Assembly: GCA_026391515.1 (NCBI GenBank)
Contig: JAPLEC010000427.1
Location: 1-34,556, forward strand
Origin: Bacteroidia bacterium
GTDB taxonomy: Bacteria; Bacteroidota; Bacteroidia; Bacteroidales; VadinHA17
Direction of reading: 5' to 3'
Length of the DNA stretch: 34,556 nucleotides
In this document: positions 10,427 to 19,530 of the stretch, in pieces
Layout: the number at the start of each line of letters is the position of its first letter
Numbering within the stretch: position 1 is the first letter of the stretch
Made by a program: the position numbers and the translations under genes
Notes under the pieces: model-generated
Told to the model about the DNA's origin: nothing
The model's input: only the letters and a program-made list of their open reading frames with translations
The model's database searches: none

Positions 10427-10520
10427 GCAACTCCGGAGGAGTTGAATAATTCAACCCTCTCCGGGGTTGTATTTATGTTATACACTTATACCCCGGATGT
10501 TACCGTGGCTATTAGACTTA
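10427..10520. repeat. Palindromic intergenic repeat (CTCCGGAGGAG / CCCCGGATG type)
   Basis: CAACTCCggaGGAGTTG perfect stem, then CAACCCtctccgGGGTTG, then accccggatgttaccgtggct. Confidence 0.65.
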
Positions 10521-10534
10521 AAAACCTCCGGTTT

Positions 10535-11290
10535 TTATCGATCTTTAACTTCAAGCCACTTTGTGTATTTGTGAATCGAATGGATTATTATCCACAGACC
10601 AACTGCTCCTATCAGCAGCCACATCCAGATCTTTGTAAAAAATATTCTCTCCGTAAAAAATTTTCTCGGCGATAAAAAGTAATTTCGGAACAGGTCGAGC
10701 AGTGCGAAAATCACAAAAATATTTGCAAAAGCGTTGTGTTCATTTTTCAGGACATTTCTGACTGAAAACGGAAGATTTGGACGAACAAATTTTACATGAA
10801 AAGGGAAAAATGCTCTGACATTTTCAGACCATTTATCATAAGCTTCAGCGAATTTTCTTCTGAGAAATTGCTCTTCAGCAAACATTATTCTTTCATAATA
10901 AAGCCAGTAAACCAGGGCAAAAACAACAGTGAACCACATCGATCTCAGGAAGAGAACCGGGCCGAGCCACATGAAAAAATTACCGACATACAGAGGATGC
11001 CTGATAATTGAATACATACCAGTGGTATTTATTTCATCGGCTATTTGTCCGGCAGCCTGATTGCGTCCGGATGTATTTTTTGCTGTAAAACCCACAGTTA
11101 AAATGCGTATTATCTGCCCGAAAATGCTGACACCAAGAAATATCATTTCATCTCTCAGGTCGAAAAAAATTGCCTGCCTGTTTCCGAGATACAGCATGAC
11201 AATGCCTGCAACAACCATAACTACCGGCAGCCAGCTTCTTCTTTTAAAAAGCCAGTTGCCGCTGTTTTCAAATTCATGTACAAGTGCCAT
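10535..11290 (-). CDS. Isoprenylcysteine carboxyl methyltransferase / phospholipid or lipid A phosphate methyltransferase-like membrane protein
   Basis: GMYSIIRHPLYVGNFFMWLGPVLFL...YYERIMFAEEQFLRRKFAEAYDKW: RHPxYxG and EExxL signature of the ICMT/PEMT fold. Confidence 0.75.
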   Translation of the reverse strand: MALVHEFENSGNWLFKRRSWLPVVMVVAGIVMLYLGNRQAIFFDLRDEMIFLGVSIFGQIIRILTVGFTAKNTSGRNQAAGQIADEINTTGMYSIIRHPLYVGNFFMWLGPVLFLRSMWFTVVFALVYWLYYERIMFAEEQFLRRKFAEAYDKWSENVRAFFPFHVKFVRPNLPFSVRNVLKNEHNAFANIFVIFALLDLFRNYFLSPRKFFTERIFFTKIWMWLLIGAVGLWIIIHSIHKYTKWLEVKDR

Positions 11291-11326
11291 ACTGTTTTTT
11301 ATTGTTGCGGCAAAAGTAGGAAAATT

Positions 11327-12478
11327 CTAGAAACTCCATTTAACCTTAAGGAAAACAAGGTTAATTCTTTCTTTGTTATCATTTATCCTGCCGTCGAAAT
11401 GCTGCCAGATCAGTGAAAAATCAACGTTCTCAGCAAGAGAATAGTCAAGAGTCGGTCCGGTAAAATATCCTTTCAGATCAGGAAACCACATTCCTGATAT
11501 CCCGATATTCAGTAAAGTAGTGGCTGACCAGGTAAACTGACCAAATGCCGTAAACTTTGAAAAAGCGAGATCTTTTGCCGAAAGATTTTCCGTATAAATA
11601 CTGGTGAAATTATTTATCTTCAGCGGGTTATTGCAATACATCAGCTGTAGCTGTGTAATGGAATTATCTTCAAAAACTTTATCTATTCCTGCAGTAATGA
11701 TCGTTGTCCCGGAGGTATCTTTAAATGCTTCAAGAGGATGAAACCATGAGCCTTCCCCCCTGAATGAGACTGATCCGATTGAACCTGACCAGCCTGCTCC
11801 TGCAACAATATCTGAACTGTTCGAATAGCCTGCAAGAAACTGAATATCATAACCCCATCTGTTAAAACGATACATCCCTGCTGCAGTTATATTATTCTCG
11901 TTGTCAATCTTGGCAGCAGCTTCAATTGTTGAGGAGGAAGACGGATAATACTGAAGCCTGATTGCATCGCTCCCTGGCTTTTCAATATAATCGATATCAA
12001 AAAACGAGTAAGCATTGAATATATCATTTGGATTCCAGACAAAAGTTTGTCCCCAGTTTATCCGTTGCCTTCCAATTGTTGCCTGGAATTTGTTATAGTT
12101 AAAGTCCAGCCAAAGTCTGTCAACAGTAGTATTCAGGTAAAACGAACTTTTGTTCATGACATCCCACGACATATCAATCCATCCCTGATCTGTACCGATC
12201 ATATCTGAATAATAATTGTTGATTCTCGCTAAATCACCCGTAAACAGACGATTTCTTAATTCGGCTGCAAATGTTATGTTTTTACTTATGAAGATTTTCA
12301 GGTTGATCCTGTTGTGAAGAAGATTGTCGAAAAGCATAGGGCCTGATAATGTGTCAAATATTGCACTCTCCATAACAGTTACATAACCATCCAGAGAAAT
12401 CACTTTTGATTTCTCCTGGGAATATATAGAAGAATTAATGAGCGTCAGGAAAAATACTATAGCAAGAAACTTTTTCAT
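11327..12478 (-). CDS. Putative outer-membrane beta-barrel protein of the ABC cassette
   Basis: Signal peptide MKKFLAIVFFLTLINSSIYSQ, alternating beta strands, GRQRINWGQTFVWNPNDIFNAYSFFD, C-terminal LVFLKVKWSF. Confidence 0.75.
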   Translation of the reverse strand: MKKFLAIVFFLTLINSSIYSQEKSKVISLDGYVTVMESAIFDTLSGPMLFDNLLHNRINLKIFISKNITFAAELRNRLFTGDLARINNYYSDMIGTDQGWIDMSWDVMNKSSFYLNTTVDRLWLDFNYNKFQATIGRQRINWGQTFVWNPNDIFNAYSFFDIDYIEKPGSDAIRLQYYPSSSSTIEAAAKIDNENNITAAGMYRFNRWGYDIQFLAGYSNSSDIVAGAGWSGSIGSVSFRGEGSWFHPLEAFKDTSGTTIITAGIDKVFEDNSITQLQLMYCNNPLKINNFTSIYTENLSAKDLAFSKFTAFGQFTWSATTLLNIGISGMWFPDLKGYFTGPTLDYSLAENVDFSLIWQHFDGRINDNKERINLVFLKVKWSF

Positions 12479-12497
12479 CCCTGAATGAGAATTTCAA

Positions 12498-13184
12498 TTA
12501 CTCTCTGACTTCATCTGAAACAACTTTTCCGTCTTCAAGTGTTATTACCCTGTGTGCCATTTTTACTACTCTCGGATCGTGTGTGGAAAAAATAAAAGTT
12601 ATTTTTTCCTCATGGTTAAGCTTTCCCATTATCTCAAGCAATGTGGTTGCGGATTTTGAATCCAGATTAGCTGTCGGTTCGTCGGCAAGGACAAATTTTG
12701 GCCGCGAGGCAAGAGCTCTTGCAACGGCTATCCGCTGCTGCTGCCCTCCCGACATTTTTGCCGGCCGGCTGTTTGCCCTCTCGCTTAGTCCTACGGATTT
12801 TAAAAGCTCAAAAGTTCTTTGATCCCTCTCTTTTTTAATCCACTTCTGAAGCGACATGATAAATTCGACATTTTCTTTTGCCGTAAGCACCGGAATAAGG
12901 TTATACGCCTGAAATACAAAACCAATATTTTTCATTCTGAAATCGATCAGAGCAGAGGATTTAAGTTTTGAAAGATCCACTCCATCAATCAGGATTTGTC
13001 CGGATGTCGGAAGATCAAGTCCGCCCAGAAGATTCAGCAGGGTGGTTTTACCCGAACCTGAAGGGCCGACTATTGTGGCAAATTCAGCTTCCTGAAAATC
13101 AAGAGTAACGCCATTAACTGCATGCACTTCAATTTCTGTTTCGTTGTATATCTTGTAAACCTCTTTTATTTCAATTACTTTCAT
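12498..13184 (-). CDS. ABC transporter ATP-binding protein (LolD/MacB-type)
   Basis: Walker A GPSGSGKTT, signature MSGGQQQRIAVARAL, Walker B FVLADEPTANLD. Confidence 0.96.
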   Translation of the reverse strand: MKVIEIKEVYKIYNETEIEVHAVNGVTLDFQEAEFATIVGPSGSGKTTLLNLLGGLDLPTSGQILIDGVDLSKLKSSALIDFRMKNIGFVFQAYNLIPVLTAKENVEFIMSLQKWIKKERDQRTFELLKSVGLSERANSRPAKMSGGQQQRIAVARALASRPKFVLADEPTANLDSKSATTLLEIMGKLNHEEKITFIFSTHDPRVVKMAHRVITLEDGKVVSDEVRE

Positions 13185-13205
13185 AATTCAGGTTTCTTTA
13201 AGTTT

Positions 13206-14633
13206 TTATTCTGTTCTGATTGCCTCAACAGGATTAAGCTTTAATGCTTTACGTGCCGGATATATTGATGAGAATATTCCTGTCAATACAATCAGAATTG
13301 TGGTTGTAATAAAGAACGGGACATCAATTGCCGGGAAGAGGTGGGCTGTATAGCCGAAAGCTTCCATTCCCTCTGAATATTTTACCAGGTTTATGCCTGT
13401 TTTCCCTGTGATCCCTATTACAACTGCGCTTATTATCATTCCAGCAAAACCTCCGACAATTGACAGAAAAACAGATTCCAGCATTATCATTGAAAATATC
13501 TTGCGGCGGTTCATGCCAATTGCCATAAGCATCCCCAGCTCTTTTGTCCTTTCAAGCACAGCCATCAGCATTGTATTGACAATTCCGAATGCCAATGCAA
13601 GAAGTATAATTCCCATGAATATGCCATAGATCTGCTCCATAAAGTCTGCAATCATTGCAAGATCCGGTTGAATTTCTTTCCAGTTTAATACTTCATATTC
13701 AGGAAGAGCTGCTCTTATTTTTGGTGTTATTTCATTCGTAAGCTCATTGTTATCAAGCAGGGCTATTGCTCTATGGAAAGTCCCTTCTTTCATCCCTGTC
13801 AGCGTTCTCAGCTCCTCAATCGGGACAAACAATGAGACAGTTTCAAACATATCATTATTTGTTCTGAAGATTCCTGCTACACGGAATGCCGCACCGGTTT
13901 GCATATTATTCATATCAAGAAAAGAGAGGATTATTTTTGAACCTTCCCTGTAAGACCAGGCTGCCTCTTTTATCTTCATTCCGTACTTTATGAATTCCTT
14001 GGGGGTGAGAAAATTTTGAAAGGCTTTTGAAAATTTTTTATCGGAGGTGAATCTCTGGTCATAAAGTGGTTCAAGCTTTGAAATAACTGCAGCCGGTATT
14101 TTCTCATTCTTAAGTGCTGAGAGCGCTTCAGGAGAGATAATATATCTTATGATATTAAGCTCTTTGGCCAGTTTTTCACCTATGAATACTGTATTGTATT
14201 TCGATTTTTCGTTAAAATAACTTCCGGTTCCGGGAATCAGCTTTTTTTCTAAGGTGAAAATCTTTTTCTCCTTTTCCACATTAATCCCGTTAATCTCCAC
14301 ACCGGTACTTTTTGCAGAAGTAGACACTATCCCTTTGATAATAATTCTGCCTGTAACATCCTTCACTCCTGTAATTGATCTCAGAGCAGACATAACTGAA
14401 GGAAAATCCTTAATGATATTCTGGATATCATTGCTGCTCCTGAAGTCTTTATTATTCACCTGAATATGAGAAAGCTCTTCATTAACAGCAGCGTCAATCC
14501 GCTGAATAATTGAACTGTTAATTGCCGCCATTGTAAATACTCCGGCAAAGACACCGATAGCCACAGCACTGATCACTATCAGGCTTCTGGTTTTGTTACG
14601 CCAAACATTTTTCCAGGCTATAGCTGTAATCAT
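13206..14633 (-). CDS. ABC transporter permease (FtsX/MacB family)
   Basis: N-terminal AWKNVWRNKTRSLIVISAVAIGVFAG, C-terminal FtsX region MAVLERTKELGMLMAIGMNRRKIFSMIMLES...SIYPARKALKLNPVEAIR; start at MITAIAWK avoids the 17-nt overlap. Confidence 0.92.
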   Translation of the reverse strand: MITAIAWKNVWRNKTRSLIVISAVAIGVFAGVFTMAAINSSIIQRIDAAVNEELSHIQVNNKDFRSSNDIQNIIKDFPSVMSALRSITGVKDVTGRIIIKGIVSTSAKSTGVEINGINVEKEKKIFTLEKKLIPGTGSYFNEKSKYNTVFIGEKLAKELNIIRYIISPEALSALKNEKIPAAVISKLEPLYDQRFTSDKKFSKAFQNFLTPKEFIKYGMKIKEAAWSYREGSKIILSFLDMNNMQTGAAFRVAGIFRTNNDMFETVSLFVPIEELRTLTGMKEGTFHRAIALLDNNELTNEITPKIRAALPEYEVLNWKEIQPDLAMIADFMEQIYGIFMGIILLALAFGIVNTMLMAVLERTKELGMLMAIGMNRRKIFSMIMLESVFLSIVGGFAGMIISAVVIGITGKTGINLVKYSEGMEAFGYTAHLFPAIDVPFFITTTILIVLTGIFSSIYPARKALKLNPVEAIRTE

Positions 14634-14643
14634 CTTCTTTCGT

Positions 14644-16059
14644 TTACGCTCTGAGGGCACTAATTACTTTTATCCTGAATATTTTACGTACGCTGAAAGT
14701 AATCGCAATGACAAGGATTATCAGCACAACAATTATCTGCCACAGGTAAAAAATACCAGGCAGTAAAGTCGGCATTACGGGCTCAAAACCGTAATCTTCG
14801 TACATACGGGCCATCTCTCCGGTAAATCTTATCGGGTGAATATTACCGTAAATCACGACCGGCAATGATGCAATGACTCCTGCAATGATGCCTACAAAAC
14901 CCAGAAGAAGTATTTCGAGCGAAACTACTTTTGCCAGCTTCCTTTTCTGCATGCCAATTGATATAAGCATTCCGAATTCCCTTCTTCTTTCGGCCATCAT
15001 CATCAGCACGGTTCCGAAAACACCAAAGGCAATTACAAGATAAAGTATGCCGATCATTATCATACCGCTTCTGCTGTCAGCTTCCATCTGGTTTACGAGC
15101 AGGGCATTCAATTCACGCCATGGTTTTAGTACAAGCGGATCAGATACTATTTGCTTAAGTCTCCCTGCTGTAAGTAAAACATCTTTATCACTATTACTTT
15201 TAAGACTGAACACTGCTGAAGTAGCCATCCCGGGGGCAGCGTAAAGTTCTCTGGCTGAGTTAATTGGAATATAAACTATAATATTATCAATATCCGGTGT
15301 CGGCAGCTTTACAATGCCTTTTACCACGTATTTGCCGGCTGCCGTTGTCCCATGATAACCTTGTCCCATCAGAACAAGTGTATCGCCTACACTTATTTTC
15401 AGATAATCTGAAAGTCCGTCTCCTATAATAACACATTGAGTATCTGTATTATTGAAATAATAATTGCTGAATGAGGCTTGCCTGCGGAATATTGGCAGTA
15501 CAGATGAAGTATCTTCCAATGAAATACCCAGATCAAGCATCATCCGTCCGATGCTGGCATAGGATTCACTGCCGATAACATCAATAAGCTTTTTTGTACG
15601 GTCAGGTATCGGTTCCTTTTTCAGAGCTTCATTGACTTCAGGACTGAGCTTGAATTTGACAAGTCTTTTTATAATATCGGAAACCTCATTTTCCCTCTCA
15701 GGATCAATTCCCATTACTATTGTTCCCTGCGTCCGGCTGCCGGCAGCTGCAAGAGCAAATGATTCAAGTCTTGGCACCACTGATCTGACATTTGGATCCT
15801 TTTTCAGCTGTTCGAGCATGTACTGATCGACCACAAAACTGTTATCAAGGACCGGTTCATCAGAATAATCTTTATGCTGCAACTGTAAATAACCGCTATA
15901 GGATTCTATGACATTTTTAAATAACCTGTCATAAGCACCGAGCTGAAAAGACCTCATAACCAGCGCAAAGAAAATGGCAAAAAAAACAGAGGCAGCAGTA
16001 ATAAGTGTCCTCCTTTTGTTTCTCCAGATATTCCTCCATGCCAGCTGAAAGTCTTTCAT
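14644..16059 (-). CDS. ABC transporter permease (FtsX/MacB family)
   Basis: AWRNIWRNKRRTLITAASVFFAIFFALVMRS and MAERRREFGMLISIGMQKRKLAKVVSLEIL. Confidence 0.92.
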   Translation of the reverse strand: MKDFQLAWRNIWRNKRRTLITAASVFFAIFFALVMRSFQLGAYDRLFKNVIESYSGYLQLQHKDYSDEPVLDNSFVVDQYMLEQLKKDPNVRSVVPRLESFALAAAGSRTQGTIVMGIDPERENEVSDIIKRLVKFKLSPEVNEALKKEPIPDRTKKLIDVIGSESYASIGRMMLDLGISLEDTSSVLPIFRRQASFSNYYFNNTDTQCVIIGDGLSDYLKISVGDTLVLMGQGYHGTTAAGKYVVKGIVKLPTPDIDNIIVYIPINSARELYAAPGMATSAVFSLKSNSDKDVLLTAGRLKQIVSDPLVLKPWRELNALLVNQMEADSRSGMIMIGILYLVIAFGVFGTVLMMMAERRREFGMLISIGMQKRKLAKVVSLEILLLGFVGIIAGVIASLPVVIYGNIHPIRFTGEMARMYEDYGFEPVMPTLLPGIFYLWQIIVVLIILVIAITFSVRKIFRIKVISALRA

Positions 16060-16088
16060 AAGCTGAACCTGTTTTGTTTAATTAAAGG

Positions 16089-16862
16089 TTATCTGATATT
16101 TTTCATGTTCTGTTGCGAGAAGAAGCTATCCTCAAGTTTGATATTGAATTTCATTTCAACGATCCTCAGTATTGTTTTATTCCCCTCGGTATCGGCGGGC
16201 ACCAGTTCAATAAGAGTAGGTAAAAGTCTCCCGTCAAGAATTTTGAGGTCTGTTGCTTTTTCAGATCTGACCAGATATCCATCCTCATCATACAGCTCTG
16301 CTTTCAGCACAATAAACTCCTTTTTATCAACCCACCAGATCTGGTGTCCCCATAATACATCTGCATCTTCTTTCGCTGTTAGTTTTATCTTATAACATAA
16401 GTGACTGTCGGTTTCCTCTTCTCCTTCAATTGCGTGTGTGTAATCATTAACAACAGATGACTCTCTGAGAATGTCGTCATTTGTATAGTCAGATCCCATC
16501 CATCCCTGCGACATCATTGACGGTGGAAGTTTTATGAGCCGGTTAATTGCAGGATTCCAGCTCCACATTTCACTTACGCGTTTTAAAAATGTCTCTCCTT
16601 TTTCTCGTGCCGGCGCAGTTATAAGAGTCAGGGAATAATCATCCTCCTTTGACCATGATCTGAACTCCACAGTTCTTTGCCATGTTGGTCTGACAATTGT
16701 CATTGTCATCACACTGTAACCGGTTTGTTCACCTTTGAATTTTTCGTCAGCTTTACGAACAATTTCTGTGGCAGTAAGCTGCTGGGAATGAAGCGGAACA
16801 AATGAAAAAATCACTACTGCCATCATTATTACAGAAATAATGTATGTTTTATTTTTCTTCAT
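16089..16862 (-). CDS. LolA-like outer membrane lipoprotein-sorting protein
   Basis: Signal peptide; ATEIVRKADEKFKGEQTGYSVMTMTIVRPTWQRTVEFRSWSKEDDYSLTLITAPAREKGETFLK, typical of the LolA-like family. Confidence 0.85.
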   Translation of the reverse strand: MKKNKTYIISVIMMAVVIFSFVPLHSQQLTATEIVRKADEKFKGEQTGYSVMTMTIVRPTWQRTVEFRSWSKEDDYSLTLITAPAREKGETFLKRVSEMWSWNPAINRLIKLPPSMMSQGWMGSDYTNDDILRESSVVNDYTHAIEGEEETDSHLCYKIKLTAKEDADVLWGHQIWWVDKKEFIVLKAELYDEDGYLVRSEKATDLKILDGRLLPTLIELVPADTEGNKTILRIVEMKFNIKLEDSFFSQQNMKNIR

Positions 16863-17029
16863 CTCTTCTTATTTCCCGAGAAACAACAAAAATTACACCA
16901 ATACTTACGCATTTTTGCACCCGGCCGTAAAAAATAAGATGTTAAATTACGAAAAAAGCAGAAACAAGAAAAAAGATTCTTAGCTACATTCCGTTTTGAA
17001 CGATATATACTTTCGAAGATTTAGGGGAG

Positions 17030-17260
17030 GTTGAAGGAGATTCCTCATTCCTCCCGCAAAGCGGGATTCATTCGGAATGACATTTCATTTGGAAGGGATG
17101 GGGGGAAGAGAAGGCGGAATGCCTGTGGTATTCCGCCTTCTCTTCCCCTATTAACCCAACATTCCACTTGTCATTCCTAACGATAGTGAGGAATCTCATA
17201 CAGTTGTAGCCGAATTTTTCTCCTTTCTTTCCGAACTAAGTGAGGAATCTCTTTCCATTA
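17030..17260. repeat. Cluster of GGAATGACA/TGAGGAATCTC-type intergenic repeats including a long perfect hairpin at 17102-17148
   Basis: ggagattcctcattcctCCCGCaaaGCGGGattcattcggaatgacat; GGGGAAGAGAAGGCGGAAT-9nt-ATTCCGCCTTCTCTTCCCC; then tgtcattcctaacgatagtgaggaatctc and ttccgaactaagtgaggaatctc. Confidence 0.8.
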
Positions 17261-17438
17261 TCTAGTTACTACTGGCTTTTTCATTCAAAACAGGAAGATT
17301 AGCAACAAATAATCAACTACTTGCAACATCTATGGCTTCAAGACCGTTATTTCTGAAATTGAAATATTTGAATTACTGTTTTTATTTATTCAGAAAAGAT
17401 TTTCTATCTTTATCAGTTGTACTTAAAACATTTATGCA

Positions 17439-18851
17439 ATGGCAAGTCTTAAGCTTCTCCTGGGATTGATCCCCTCAACTGCAAAATTAGAGCAGGCAGA
17501 AAAGGCCCTGATAGCTGAATTTGATAAGCTTACCGCCTTTTCTGATTCCGATACCCTGAAAAGATTCAATGAACTGAAGGACCTGGTTACATCATCCGAT
17601 TTCCTTCAGAAGAAGAAAGAGATTGAATCTCTCAGCTTTAAGAAATCTGAAGAGTATGCAAAAGAAAAAGAGTTTTTATCTCTTCAGAAAGCAAAAGATA
17701 TCATTCTTTACTTCAGAACTGTTGTCGGATCTGTCTTAAAGAAATTCAACGATCTGAATGGTTCTGAAAAGATCTCCAGCTATGAATCTCTTGAGAAGCT
17801 CGTCCAGTCTCTTGAATTTAAGGAGAAAATGAAGACCAAAGAATTCAAAGATTCTGATGATGCTAAAAAGCTCCAGGAATTTAACCGGTTAAAAGGAAGC
17901 TCCGAGATAAATGATTATTATCAGTTTAAAAAATCAAAGGAGTATGCCAACTTTCTGAATCTTGATGGTTCAACCAGGCTTGCCAGATATAATGAGCTTA
18001 AGGATTATGTGGCTACAAACGAATTCAAGGAAAGGAAAAATTATCTTCTTGATAAAAAAAGGTTTGAAAAGAGCGAAATGTTCAAAGAGTTGCAGGAGTA
18101 CGATAAGCTGAAGAAGAGCGATGATATTCTGTGGTATTTTAAGGTAAAGGATTCCAATAAATTCGATGTTCTTAAGTCAAGAGAATTGATATTCAGCGAT
18201 GAATTTGAAGGGAATGAACTTAACACAAAAACCTGGCTTACAAACTATTACTATGGCGATAAGCTGTTGAAAGACAGGTATTCTGTTGGTTCGGATCTCC
18301 AGGCATATACCGAAAAAGAGAATTTTGAAGTACGCAACAGCCTTTTGAAAATCATAACAAAACCTCAAAAAACAGAAGGTAAAGTTTGGTCAGCTGATGG
18401 CTTTAAAACAAAAGAATTTGCCTATACTTCAGGTATAGTCAATACCGGAAATAGCTTCCGCCAGAAATACGGAACATTCAATGCCAAGATCAAGCTTGGA
18501 AATCCTGCTGCAAAAAGTGCATTCTGGATGCTCGCCGATAAGATAACACCACATATAGATGTTTGTCGTACGGCTAATGGTAAAGTTGTTTGTGATTATT
18601 TTCCTTCAGCTGATAAGAGAACCAAAGCTTCAATCGGAGCAAAATATGCAAATGATTTTTATATCTACACTCTCGAATGGACTCCCGATAAACTTGTCTG
18701 GAAAATTAATGATACAGAGATACTTACACAAACATCTGGTGTTCCCCAGGATCCAATGTACGTACTCTTTTCCGGCGGTCTTGATAAACCTGTTAACAGT
18801 ATGATTACCACGGAAATCGACTGGGTGAGAGTGTATCAGCCGAAGAAATAG
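17439..18851 (+). CDS. GH16-fold (laminarinase/concanavalin-like) protein with N-terminal tandem helical repeat domain; catalytic residues apparently lost
   Basis: C-terminal half LIFSDEFEGNELNTKTWLTNYY...GIVNTGNSFRQKYGTFNAKIKL...SAFWMLAD...IYTLEWTPDKLVWKINDTEI...MITTEIDWVRVYQPKK is GH16; the expected ExDxxE is HIDVCR. Confidence 0.85.
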   Translation: MASLKLLLGLIPSTAKLEQAEKALIAEFDKLTAFSDSDTLKRFNELKDLVTSSDFLQKKKEIESLSFKKSEEYAKEKEFLSLQKAKDIILYFRTVVGSVLKKFNDLNGSEKISSYESLEKLVQSLEFKEKMKTKEFKDSDDAKKLQEFNRLKGSSEINDYYQFKKSKEYANFLNLDGSTRLARYNELKDYVATNEFKERKNYLLDKKRFEKSEMFKELQEYDKLKKSDDILWYFKVKDSNKFDVLKSRELIFSDEFEGNELNTKTWLTNYYYGDKLLKDRYSVGSDLQAYTEKENFEVRNSLLKIITKPQKTEGKVWSADGFKTKEFAYTSGIVNTGNSFRQKYGTFNAKIKLGNPAAKSAFWMLADKITPHIDVCRTANGKVVCDYFPSADKRTKASIGAKYANDFYIYTLEWTPDKLVWKINDTEILTQTSGVPQDPMYVLFSGGLDKPVNSMITTEIDWVRVYQPKK

Positions 18852-18990
18852 CCCCTGGCAATCCGCCAGTTGGCGGATAGCCTGCCCCCTAAAGGGGGCC
18901 TAATTCACATATATTCAGTTAATTATCTTATATTCCTGGATTTAGCCCCCCTTCAGGGGGGCATCCCCGCCTTAGCGGGAAGGGGGGCCA
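18851..18990. repeat. Dispersed GC-rich palindromic intergenic repeats
   Basis: aTCCGCCAgtTGGCGGAt, GCCCCCtaaaGGGGGC, GCCCCCCttcaGGGGGGC, CCCGCcttaGCGGG. Confidence 0.78.
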
Positions 18991-19042
18991 TTAATTTGTA
19001 ACATTTCCCACTTTTATCCGTCTATGCATTGTAAAACGTTTT

Positions 19043-19528
19043 ATGACTGTAAAGGAATATAACAGATCTGTTGAAGAGTATGCCGATTCTGTTTACCGCT
19101 TCGTCCGTGCTGACCTGAAAGACGAAGAGAGGGCAAATGATATCGTGCAGGATAGCTATGAAAAGCTCTGGAGACACGTTGCCGAAATAGAATATGCTGT
19201 TGTAAAATCGTGGTTGTTCTCTACAGCTTATCATGTTATGATCGATATCATCCGAAAGGAGAAAAGGATGACTATCCTTGATGAATCACATGAAAAAGAT
19301 CTGTTATTTGAATCACAGTACTCAGACCTCAATGAGATTCTCCATGCAGCTCTTGACCGTCTTCCGGAACAACAACGATCTGCTGTTCTGCTACGCGATT
19401 ATGAAGGATACAGTTACAAAGAAATCGGAGAAATAACCGGTTTAAGCGAAGCCCAGGTGAAAATAAATATATACAGGGGACGATTAGCCCTAAAAAGCTA
19501 TATATGTAAAATTGAAACAGTTATTTAG
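19043..19528 (+). CDS. ECF-type RNA polymerase sigma factor
   Basis: DLKDEERANDIVQDSYEKLWRHVAEIEYAVVKSWLFSTAYHVMIDIIRKEKR...LPEQQRSAVLLRDYEGYSYKEIGEITGLSEAQVKINIYRGRLALK. Confidence 0.95.
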   Translation: MTVKEYNRSVEEYADSVYRFVRADLKDEERANDIVQDSYEKLWRHVAEIEYAVVKSWLFSTAYHVMIDIIRKEKRMTILDESHEKDLLFESQYSDLNEILHAALDRLPEQQRSAVLLRDYEGYSYKEIGEITGLSEAQVKINIYRGRLALKSYICKIETVI

Positions 19529-19530
19529 TC

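Noticed and set aside
10403-10675. Plus-strand 90-aa ORF over the 10427-10520 repeat
   Set aside because: Built from the palindromic repeat and the antisense of the methyltransferase C-terminus.
17030-17260. Possible CRISPR array from the repeated GAGGAATCTC units
   Set aside because: Units are in both orientations, imperfect, irregularly spaced and only about three; no cas genes nearby.
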